From an uncultured Campylobacter sp. (lineage in GTDB: Bacteria > Campylobacterota > Campylobacteria > Campylobacterales > Campylobacteraceae), in contig CALISV010000304.1 in NCBI GenBank assembly GCA_938041615.1, positions 1 through 11,813 on the forward strand: a DNA stretch of 11,813 nucleotides, given 5' to 3'. The translations under genes and the position numbers were made by a program. This document shows, piece after piece, positions 6,264-11,813 of the stretch. Under the pieces are notes generated by a model, which saw only the letters and a list, made by a program, of their open reading frames with translations, did not search any database and was not told the DNA's origin. Within the stretch, counting starts at the first letter, position 1. Each line of letters opens with the position of its first letter.

Positions 6264-7495
6264 AATTTAAGCTTTTGCTCTTTTGCGCGCTAAATTTGAC
6301 GGCTTTCGCCGGTCCGTTGCAAGACGCTATAAATGCCGCCGAACCGGGCGACACGCTGCGCCTAAACGACGGACTTTACGAGGGAAATATAATCGTCGAT
6401 AAGCCGCTAACAATAATAGGCAAAGGCGAGAACGCCGTGATACGAGGCGACCGCAAATCAAGCGTGATAAAAGTAACGGCAAAAAACGTTAAACTCATAA
6501 ATTTAAACATCGAGGGCAGCGGTACGAGCCAGATGGAGCTAGACGCGGGCGTTAGCTGCGCAAAAGGCAATAATCTTTTGGTCGAAAAAAGCCGCTTCAA
6601 AGACGTACTGTTTGGTATCGAGCTGTCAGAATGCAACCAAGCCGTGATAAGAGATAACAACATCACCTCAAAAGAGGGCTTTGACGTGCCTAGACGCGGA
6701 GACGCCGTGCGCGCGTGGTATTCGCACGAAAACTTAATCGAGCGAAACTACGTCTATAACAGCCGCGACATCGTGGCGTGGTTTTCCAGCAACAACGTAA
6801 TCCGCAAAAATTTCGGCAAAAACAACCGCTACGCCGTGCATACGATGTACTCTGCGGATAACCTCATCGAGGATAACGAATTTAGCGGAGGCGCCGTGGG
6901 GATGTATTTTATGTTTTCTACGAATTCTCTCGTGCGCCGAAACGTGATAATCAACTCAAACGGAGCGTTTGGCGTGGGTATCGCCCTAAAAGACGCCTCG
7001 GGGTTTAACATCAGAGAAAATACCTTTTTGTATAACTCGCGCGGCATCTACTCCGACCGCTCGCCGCTAAATCCGGGCACCGTAAATTTGATCGAAAATA
7101 ATCAAATTTTATACAACGTCATCGGGCTGCAAATGCACGCGACGCAGGAAAAAAGCGTGTTTAAGGGCAATGATTTTATCGGCAACATGGAAACGGCTAT
7201 CAACGACACTCCTGGCTCAAAGATCGAGCTAAACGAGTGGAGCGGTAATTATTTCGACGAATACGAAGGACTCGACGTCGATAGAGACGGCATCGGCGAT
7301 ACGCCATACTTGCACTTCGTTTACGCCGACAAGCTTTGGCAGTATTATCCAGCCCTACGCTTTTTCTATGGCTCCACCGTGATTAGCGGGCTAAATTTCC
7401 TAGCTAAACTTGCCCCCTTTTCCGAGCCGCTTAAGCTTTTAGAGGACGACTCTCCTAAAATGCGCCCAAACAACGCTCAAAAGGCAACGCTATGA
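6260..7495 (+). CDS. nosD: NosD, periplasmic beta-helix protein for CuZ maturation
   Basis: This is a 411-residue protein with a short Sec signal (MKFKLLLFCALNLTAFA, then GPLQDAI) followed by a right-handed parallel beta-helix of NosD/CASH repeats. These show as recurring N-x-I/L-x-x-N blocks, for example NNITS, ENLIERN, NNVIRKN, DNLIEDN and NSLVRRN. The family ending DVDRDGIGDTPY is present at 339-350. NosD works with the ABC proteins NosF and NosY to build the CuZ cluster of NosZ. I chose the ATG at 6260: it overlaps the nosB stop in an ATGA and puts the signal peptide at the N-terminus. The frame stays open upstream to 6185, but that would add 25 residues encoded inside nosB and bury the signal. 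D132-N-N134-I-T136 matches the Campylobacter N-glycosylation sequon. The stop overlaps the nosG start. Confidence 0.96.
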   Translation: MKFKLLLFCALNLTAFAGPLQDAINAAEPGDTLRLNDGLYEGNIIVDKPLTIIGKGENAVIRGDRKSSVIKVTAKNVKLINLNIEGSGTSQMELDAGVSCAKGNNLLVEKSRFKDVLFGIELSECNQAVIRDNNITSKEGFDVPRRGDAVRAWYSHENLIERNYVYNSRDIVAWFSSNNVIRKNFGKNNRYAVHTMYSADNLIEDNEFSGGAVGMYFMFSTNSLVRRNVIINSNGAFGVGIALKDASGFNIRENTFLYNSRGIYSDRSPLNPGTVNLIENNQILYNVIGLQMHATQEKSVFKGNDFIGNMETAINDTPGSKIELNEWSGNYFDEYEGLDVDRDGIGDTPYLHFVYADKLWQYYPALRFFYGSTVISGLNFLAKLAPFSEPLKLLEDDSPKMRPNNAQKATL

Positions 7496-8172
7496 ATAGG
7501 CGAAATTTTATCGCACTAACGGCAGGTGCGGCGGCCGCAGGCTACGGCATCGGATATTTTTTACCCAAAACGCGCGCGGACGAACTTTTTTTACGGCCTC
7601 CCGGAGCGGTTAAAAATTTCGAATCGCTCTGCATAAAATGCGGCCAGTGCGTGCAGGTCTGCCCCTATCACAGCATCGGGCTGCTAGACATCGCGCAGGG
7701 CTACTCAAACGGCACGTCCTACATAAACCCGCACGAGCGAGGCTGCTATCTGTGCGACCTTTTCCCTTGCGTTTTGGCCTGTCCTAGCGGCGCGCTAGAT
7801 CACGCCACGACGCAGATTAGCGACGTAAAGATGGGTGTTGGCGTACTGCGAGGACGCGAGGCCTGTCTAGCGTACAAAAACGAAAACGTAAATTTAAGCG
7901 GCGTTACGAGAATGCTTGAACGTAAAATTTACAACGACCGCGAGCAAGCCGTAAAAGACGCCGTCCAAAATAGCGTGGACAAGCCCTGCGATCTGTGCGT
8001 TAGCCTCTGCCCGGTAGGAGACGCCGCCATATCGATGGCTAAAAGCGACGGGCGAAATTTGCCCGAATTTAAACAAGGCTGCGTCGGATGCGGAGTGTGC
8101 GCCGAGGTTTGCCCGGCACAAATCATCGATATAGCGCCAAACCGCGGCTATGACGAAATTTACAAAGGATAA
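7492..8172 (+). CDS. nosG: NosG, Tat-exported periplasmic ferredoxin with four [4Fe-4S] sites (NapG-like)
   Basis: This is a 226-residue Fe-S protein. The N-terminus, MNRRNFIAL followed by an Ala/Gly-rich hydrophobic stretch, is a twin-arginine signal, fitting export after cofactor insertion. Cysteine groups match four [4Fe-4S] clusters: C47-C50-C53-C57; C85-C88-C93-C97; C166-C169-C173 with C125 as the probable fourth ligand; and C197-C200-C203-C207. The arrangement is that of NapG, the partner of NapH in menaquinol oxidation for periplasmic nitrate reductase. With NosH it is thought to form a menaquinol dehydrogenase feeding NosZ through the NosC cytochromes. It overlaps nosD by 4 bases (ATGA) and is followed 2 bases later by nosC1, whose ribosome site AAAGGA (8164-8169) lies within the end of nosG. 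Confidence 0.95.
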   Translation: MNRRNFIALTAGAAAAGYGIGYFLPKTRADELFLRPPGAVKNFESLCIKCGQCVQVCPYHSIGLLDIAQGYSNGTSYINPHERGCYLCDLFPCVLACPSGALDHATTQISDVKMGVGVLRGREACLAYKNENVNLSGVTRMLERKIYNDREQAVKDAVQNSVDKPCDLCVSLCPVGDAAISMAKSDGRNLPEFKQGCVGCGVCAEVCPAQIIDIAPNRGYDEIYKG

Positions 8173-8174
8173 AA

Positions 8175-8732
8175 ATGAGAAATAAAATTTTAGGCTGTCT
8201 CGTCGCCCTCGCCGCCGCTGCACTGATAACGGGCTGCGAGAGCAAGGATGATAAAAAAAGCACGACGCAAGCGACGCCGGCCGCCGCAGGCATGATAGAG
8301 ACGCAAAAAGCGGACGCTAACGCAACCGCGCAAAAAGACTACGATCAGTTTATGACTTACGATATAAACGGCAAAAAGAGAGTCAAATTTGGCCTGGACG
8401 ACGAGGAGAGCGAGACTAGCCGCTCAGTCGGCGCGCTAGCGATGGTGCGAAGCCCGCTGCAAAGCATAAATTTAAAACTCATCAAAGGGCGGCTTAGCAA
8501 GGACTTTATCGTAAAATGCTCCGCCTGCCACGACGACTACGCCAACGGCATCATCGGCCCGTCGCTGCTAAACAAAACCTCGGATCAAATTTACGACATG
8601 ATCATCGCGTATAAAAGTAAGCAAAAGGCAAATCCGCTGATGAAAGATCTAGTCCAAAACCTAGACGAGGCGCAAATCCGCGCCCTAGCAAATGAAATCA
8701 GCGAATTTAACGAGCAATTTAGAAAAAAATAG
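8175..8732 (+). CDS. nosC1: NosC1, monohaem cytochrome c with lipoprotein signal
   Basis: This is a 185-residue protein with a lipoprotein signal: the hydrophobic stretch ends in ALITGC, making C21 the likely lipidated residue. The mature protein should be tethered to a membrane on the periplasmic side. A low-complexity linker (about 22-55) contains D47-A-N49-A-T51, a match to the Campylobacter N-glycosylation sequon. The haem site is C115-SA-C118-H119, and M156 (NPLMKD) is the likely distal ligand. The C-terminal half, from the haem to the closing helix ALANEISEF, is clearly related to NosC2 next to it. The role is electron transfer between NosG/NosH or the quinol pool and the haem domain of NosZ. 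An extra charged segment (about 60-110) before the haem has no counterpart in NosC2. Confidence 0.92.
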   Translation: MRNKILGCLVALAAAALITGCESKDDKKSTTQATPAAAGMIETQKADANATAQKDYDQFMTYDINGKKRVKFGLDDEESETSRSVGALAMVRSPLQSINLKLIKGRLSKDFIVKCSACHDDYANGIIGPSLLNKTSDQIYDMIIAYKSKQKANPLMKDLVQNLDEAQIRALANEISEFNEQFRKK

Positions 8733-8741
8733 GAGGCTAAA

Positions 8742-9197
8742 ATGGGAAAGAAAATAGCGATAATCTTTGGAGTTTTGGTACTTGCACTCATGGTTTTTAT
8801 GCTGACTAGTCAGCCCTCAGCACCCGTAAAGGACGCTAGCAGGCCCGAGCTAAAACCGGCGCAGCAAACAAAGCCGAAAGTCGTAAACGAAGAGCTAAAT
8901 TTGCAAGATAGCGAAGAGATCAAAAAGATAAAACAGCTGCAAAACAGCGTCGCAAATCAGCCTAGCGAGGGCGTTAGCAAGCGATACCTGACCTCCTGCG
9001 CGCCTTGTCACGGAGCAAACGGCAAGGGCGTGATGGCGCCTAGTATCGCTGGTAAAAGCAAGGACGAAATCCTGGCTTCGCTAAAAAACTACAAAGAGGG
9101 CAAGGTGCCAAACAGCCTGATGAAAGGGCTTCTCACGAACGTATCAGACGAGGATCTAGGCGCGCTAGCTGATGAAATTTCAAAATTTAAAGAGTAG
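8742..9197 (+). CDS. nosC2: NosC2, monohaem cytochrome c with N-terminal membrane anchor
   Basis: This is a 151-residue protein with one hydrophobic N-terminal segment (about residues 4-21) and no lipobox. It is therefore probably held by an uncleaved anchor. A Pro/Lys-rich spacer (about 25-50) separates the anchor from a small class I cytochrome c domain with C86-AP-C89-H90 and a likely distal Met, M127 (NSLMKG). It shares the SLMKGL/PLMKDL and ALADEISKF/ALANEISEF segments with NosC1, so the two genes look like a tandem duplication that has since diverged in its membrane attachment. The ribosome site AGGAGG (8731-8736) overlaps the nosC1 stop codon, and the ATG follows 5 bases later. Its role is electron delivery toward NosZ. 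Confidence 0.92.
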   Translation: MGKKIAIIFGVLVLALMVFMLTSQPSAPVKDASRPELKPAQQTKPKVVNEELNLQDSEEIKKIKQLQNSVANQPSEGVSKRYLTSCAPCHGANGKGVMAPSIAGKSKDEILASLKNYKEGKVPNSLMKGLLTNVSDEDLGALADEISKFKE

Positions 9198-9200
9198 AAA

Positions 9201-10106
9201 ATGGATAAATATAGCACTCGTTGTACGGTCTCAAAGGTCGATTTTTTCGATACGCTGACGATAAAAAACGGCGAGGGCAAAAAAAGCCTCAGCTGGCGAG
9301 GACGCCGCCTAGTCGTGATTGCGCTAGTGCATATTTTGTTCGTACTTTCTTACCGCGCGGATATTCAAATTTTAGAAGGCGATATCAGCGGATCAAGGAT
9401 CCTAGGTTTTCATTTGACCGACGCTTTTATGAGCTTTCAGGTATTTGCTGCGACGCACGAGTTTCCGATAAATTTGATCATCGGCACGGCTACGATTTTG
9501 CTTTTTTACGCGCTTGTGGGCGGGAGGGCGTTTTGCGGCTGGGTGTGCCCTTATACCTTTTTAGGCGAGATCGGCGAGAAAATACATGAAAATTTAGCTG
9601 CTAAAAAAATAATCAAACGCCGCGAGTTCGATCCTAAATGGCGCTACGTCTTTACCGCGCTTTTTATCGCGATGAGCTTTGCTAGCTCGCAGCTCGTGTT
9701 TGAGATATTTAGCGTGACGGGCATCGTATCTAGATTCGTCATTTACGGCTATTTTCACGCGATTTGGTTTGCCCTTTTCGTGCTTTTAGTCGAGATTTTC
9801 TACTCCCGCAGAGGCTGGTGCCGCTACGTCTGCCCCATCGGCGCGACGTACTCGCTGCTAACCCGCACCAACGCCGTCAAAGTCAGCTGGAACAAAGATC
9901 GCTGCGACCACTGTTTAGTCTGCATCGATACCTGTCTCGTGCCGCACGTGCTAGAGATCACGAAGAAAAACGCTAAACTTGACGGCGACGAAAATAAAAA
10001 AGAATTTCGTCTCGTGGGCGGCGACTGCACGCTTTGCGGGCGCTGTATCGACGTGTGTCACCACGACGCGCTGAAATTCGACAACGGCTTTAAAAAGCTC
10101 ATCTAA
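9201..10106 (+). CDS. nosH: NosH, polytopic membrane Fe-S protein (NapH-like quinol dehydrogenase subunit)
   Basis: This is a 301-residue NapH-family protein. About four membrane segments are visible (about residues 36-50, 90-106, 147-170 and 181-200). Two cysteine pairs in the form CxxxCP follow hydrophobic segments, C112-GWV-C116-P and C207-RYV-C211-P; this motif is diagnostic of NapH, NosR and CcoG relatives. The C-terminal domain holds two [4Fe-4S] sites, C235-C238-C241-C245 and C276-C279-C282-C286. In the NapGH model, NapH oxidises menaquinol and passes electrons to NapG; NosH and NosG should do the same here. NosH starts 3 bases after nosC2. Its ribosome site is poor (AAAGAG at 9189-9194), so translation may rely on coupling. 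No TAT-like or haem motif is present. Confidence 0.93.
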   Translation: MDKYSTRCTVSKVDFFDTLTIKNGEGKKSLSWRGRRLVVIALVHILFVLSYRADIQILEGDISGSRILGFHLTDAFMSFQVFAATHEFPINLIIGTATILLFYALVGGRAFCGWVCPYTFLGEIGEKIHENLAAKKIIKRREFDPKWRYVFTALFIAMSFASSQLVFEIFSVTGIVSRFVIYGYFHAIWFALFVLLVEIFYSRRGWCRYVCPIGATYSLLTRTNAVKVSWNKDRCDHCLVCIDTCLVPHVLEITKKNAKLDGDENKKEFRLVGGDCTLCGRCIDVCHHDALKFDNGFKKLI

Positions 10107-10111
10107 AAGGA
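10105..10111 (+). promoter_or_regulatory. Ribosome binding site supporting a TTG start for nosF
   Basis: AAAAGGA lies 5 bases before TTG at 10117, and no ATG or GTG stands in frame nearby. The protein starting there (MIILKDITKAFG) begins exactly where ABC ATPases of this family begin. The TTG is therefore the likely initiator and may lower NosF output. Confidence 0.7.
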
Positions 10112-10116
10112 CAAAT

Positions 10117-10776
10117 TTGATAATCTTAAAAGACATCACAAAGGCTTTCGGCTCGCAAAAGATACTCCAAAACGTAAATTTAAGCATAGAAAAGGGGCAA
10201 AAAACGGTCGTACTCGGGCAAAACGGCGCGGGCAAAAGCTCGCTGATGCGCATAATCCTGGGCGAATTTAAACCAAACAGCGGAGAGGTACGAGTAAACG
10301 GCTTTGACCCATTTACCGCGCGTAAAGAAGCCCTTAGCGTGATATCTTTCGTCCCCCAAACGCCGCCGCCGCTTAAATTTAACCTAAAAGAGCTTTGCGA
10401 ATTCGTCTGCAAAAGTTCAAACGTTGCGCAGGAAAATATAGAGAAATTTTGCGAGAAAATGGAGCTTGATCTAAAAGGAAACTTTCACAAGCCATTTTAC
10501 AAGCTCTCGGGCGGTATGAAGCAAAAAATGCTAATCGCAATCGCCTTTGCTAAAAACACCGAGGCCATGATGTTTGACGAGCCCACGGCAAATTTAGACC
10601 CCAAAGCCAGGCGAAATTTTATGGATCTACTAGGCGAGTTTGCGCGCGAAAAGACGCTGGTTTTCATCTCGCACAGGCTTGATGAGGTGCAAGGCATATC
10701 AAACCGCTACGTCGAGATGGATCTGGGGCAAATCGTAAAAGACGAGCTAATCTCTCAAGGAGGCGCGCATGCGTAA
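10117..10776 (+). CDS. nosF: NosF, ABC transporter ATPase for CuZ maturation
   Basis: This is a 219-residue ABC ATPase with all family motifs: Walker A GQNGAGKS (35-42 region), Q-loop Q81 (FVPQTPP), signature LSGGMKQ (130-136), Walker B MMFDEPTANLD (151-161) and switch histidine H186 (ISHRLDE). It should dimerise in the cytoplasm under the NosY permease and power the export step needed by NosD for CuZ assembly. The exported compound is generally thought to be a sulfur species, but this is not settled. It starts with TTG, 10 bases after nosH, and its stop lies 8 bases inside nosY. It is slightly shorter than many bacterial NosF proteins, which are about 300 residues, because the C-terminal extension is absent. 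Clade II versions are often short. Confidence 0.95.
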   Translation: MIILKDITKAFGSQKILQNVNLSIEKGQKTVVLGQNGAGKSSLMRIILGEFKPNSGEVRVNGFDPFTARKEALSVISFVPQTPPPLKFNLKELCEFVCKSSNVAQENIEKFCEKMELDLKGNFHKPFYKLSGGMKQKMLIAIAFAKNTEAMMFDEPTANLDPKARRNFMDLLGEFAREKTLVFISHRLDEVQGISNRYVEMDLGQIVKDELISQGGAHA

Positions 10777-11596
10777 CCTGCTACTCATCGCCAAACTAGA
10801 CGTCGCCGAGTCGCTGCGCTCGCGCTGGTTTCTCATCTATATGCTAGTTTTTATGGGGCTTATCGTTACTTTTATCTTTAGCGGCGTGACGGACTCGCGA
10901 GTGCTGGGCTTTAGCGGACTTACGCGGCTTTTGCTGCTTTTTATCCAAATTTGCATTATCATCGTGCCCATTTTTATCCTCATCTCGACCGTGCGCAGCA
11001 TCAGCGCCGACCGCGATACGAATTTGCTTGAGTATATGCTTAGTTTTCCTGTTAGTCTGGGCGAATACTATTTCGGCAAGGCTTTGGGGCGCATTTTCGT
11101 TATTTTCGTGCCACTTTTGCTCTCTTTTGCCATTGCGGTGATTGCCGGGCTAGTTAAAAAAATCGAAATCCCGTGGAACATCCTAACCCTCTACACCGCC
11201 CTACTTTTCGCGCTTAGCTTCGTGTTTTTGTCGTTTGGATTTCTCATCTCGTCGATGATCAAAAATCAAGAAATGGGTCAAGGTGTCGCGTTTTTGCTCT
11301 GGCTTATCTTGCTAGCGTTTTTGGATCTCGCGCTGATCGGCTTTTTGATGAAAACTAACGTACGCGAGGATATCATCTTTTTTATCGCGCTCATTAACCC
11401 GATCGAGGTCTTTAGGATCGCGGCAATTAGCCTATTTGATCCAAATTTAGCCGTGATCGGCGTGGCGTCGAATTTCGTGCTAAACAACTTTAGCGCGTTT
11501 GGATTTATTATTTACTCAATTTTTTACCCGCTGATTTTAGGCGCGATTATGCTTGTGGGCGGATATTTTATCTTTAGCAGCAGGGATTTGGTGTAA
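10769..11596 (+). CDS. nosY: NosY, ABC-2 type permease
   Basis: This is a 275-residue membrane protein with six hydrophobic segments at about residues 20-39, 53-75, 104-127, 138-163, 172-194 and 243-268. The start fits the family (a basic, amphipathic MRNLLLIAKLDVAESLRSRW before the first segment). Recognisable family features are the ISADRDTNLLEYMLSFPVS region between segments 2 and 3 and NPIEVFRI (210-217) before the last one. With NosF it forms the ABC transporter that partners NosD in CuZ assembly. The gene overlaps nosF by 8 bases and has a strong ribosome site, AAGGAGG (10757-10763), inside the end of nosF. It is the last recognised gene of the operon in this window. Confidence 0.95.
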   Translation: MRNLLLIAKLDVAESLRSRWFLIYMLVFMGLIVTFIFSGVTDSRVLGFSGLTRLLLLFIQICIIIVPIFILISTVRSISADRDTNLLEYMLSFPVSLGEYYFGKALGRIFVIFVPLLLSFAIAVIAGLVKKIEIPWNILTLYTALLFALSFVFLSFGFLISSMIKNQEMGQGVAFLLWLILLAFLDLALIGFLMKTNVREDIIFFIALINPIEVFRIAAISLFDPNLAVIGVASNFVLNNFSAFGFIIYSIFYPLILGAIMLVGGYFIFSSRDLV

Positions 11597-11600
11597 ATTT

Positions 11601-11642
11601 AGCTAGTCTGCGGTAGGCATTTGGCGTTTAGGCAGGCTAGTT
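11601..11642 (+). terminator. Inverted repeat just after nosY, possible terminator
   Basis: AGCTAGTCTGC (11601-11611) pairs with GCAGGCTAGTT (11632-11642) over 11 positions, two of them G-U. The loop is long, at 20 bases. Only a short TTTT follows after 6 bases, so as an intrinsic terminator it is imperfect. Its place 5 bases after the nosY stop fits the end of the operon. Confidence 0.4.
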
Positions 11643-11719
11643 AGTCGTTTTATCAAGCAAATTTGACCGCCGGTACGGCTAAACCGCGATGAAACGACGC
11701 TATTTTCTACGCTATCCAT
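11603..11719 (-). CDS. Doubtful 38-residue minus-strand reading frame
   Basis: Read on the minus strand, an ATG at 11719 opens 38 codons ending in a TAG at 11605-11603. The frame is open for a further 24 codons upstream (to 11791) without another ATG. The product is basic and Ser/Arg-rich, with no motif I recognise, and no ribosome site precedes the ATG. The frame overlaps both inverted repeats. It could be a remnant of a larger gene, part of a repeat element, or chance. I list it only because the 217-base stretch after nosY holds nothing else that could code. Confidence 0.15.
   Translation of the reverse strand: MDSVENSVVSSRFSRTGGQICLIKRLTSLPKRQMPTAD
11644..11698 (+). repeat. Second inverted repeat in the gene-free end of the window
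   Basis: GTCGTTTTATC (11644-11654) pairs with GATGAAACGAC (11688-11698) over 11 positions with one G-U. Inside it, GCCG (11669-11672) and CGGC (11676-11679) can form a small hairpin. It may be part of the operon end, a small RNA, or an intergenic repeat. Nothing in the sequence decides between these. Confidence 0.4.
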
Positions 11720-11805
11720 AACCGCTAAAAACCAAAATTTATCATCGTTATGAGGCGTATTAGATTTAAGTTCAAAATTCGCCTTGTTGTTTTATTTTCA
11801 TTATG

Positions 11806-11811
11806 ATTATA
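11806..11811 (-). promoter_or_regulatory. Possible minus-strand -10 element at the window edge
   Basis: The minus strand reads TATAAT here, a perfect -10 hexamer directed toward the end of nosY. Its -35 region would lie beyond the window, and the area is AT-rich, so chance is a real possibility. Confidence 0.2.
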
Positions 11812-11813
11812 TT

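Noticed and set aside
7894..8223. Minus-strand frames opposite nosG, and similar long antisense frames opposite nosZ, nosB, nosH and nosF
   Set aside because: They are shadows of strongly supported genes, have odd Arg/Ser-rich composition, no ribosome sites and no recognisable domain.
9221..9589. A +2 frame of 122 codons inside nosH
   Set aside because: It overlaps the transmembrane and CGWVCP region of NosH, and its product is Arg-rich and unlike any real protein.
1..11813. CRISPR arrays, tRNA or rRNA genes, insertion sequences, attachment sites
   Set aside because: No regularly spaced repeats, cloverleaf or rRNA-like sequence, transposase or integrase, or terminal repeats were seen. The AAATTTG/AAATTTA strings are scattered through coding sequence and look like a genome-wide habit.

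Overview
The window is a nitrous oxide respiration (nos) locus of the atypical, clade II type. The organism is very probably an epsilonproteobacterium of the genus Campylobacter. Three things point there: the gene order nosZ-B-D-G-C1-C2-H-F-Y; a NosZ that is Sec-exported and carries a C-terminal cytochrome c domain; and the constant use of AAATTTG/AAATTTA motifs in an otherwise moderately GC-rich sequence. That base composition suits the C. curvus/rectus/showae/gracilis side of the genus better than C. jejuni. The genus is inference; I could not search a database.

Layout: all recognised genes are on the + strand. Positions 1-1526 hold a compact copper-handling group: a PCu(A)C copper chaperone cut by the window start, a membrane-anchored YtkA/FixH-like protein, and a SCO-family thioredoxin-like copper protein. 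A 156-base gap (1527-1682) then carries a perfect FNR-type palindrome, TTGAT-TTAA-ATCAA. It sits exactly where a class II activator would sit relative to a TATAGT -10 element. The operon that follows begins with a periplasmic beta-propeller (1683-2756), then nosZ (2772-5366). A 135-base gap with two stem-loops precedes nosB, and from nosB to nosY the genes overlap or lie within 10 bases of each other.

How the genes work together: menaquinol electrons are thought to pass through the Fe-S proteins NosH (membrane) and NosG (periplasmic, Tat-exported) and/or the small cytochromes NosC1 and NosC2 to the haem c domain of NosZ, then to CuA and the CuZ cluster, where N2O becomes N2. NosD, NosF and NosY form the ABC-type machinery needed to mature CuZ. 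NosB is a clade II membrane protein of unknown exact role. The upstream PCu(A)C/SCO pair could supply copper to the CuA site of NosZ, to a haem-copper oxidase, or to both.

The last 217 bases (11597-11813) contain no recognised gene. nosL, which usually follows nosY in this cluster type, is not there. The stretch holds two long imperfect inverted repeats and a short minus-strand reading frame of doubtful reality.
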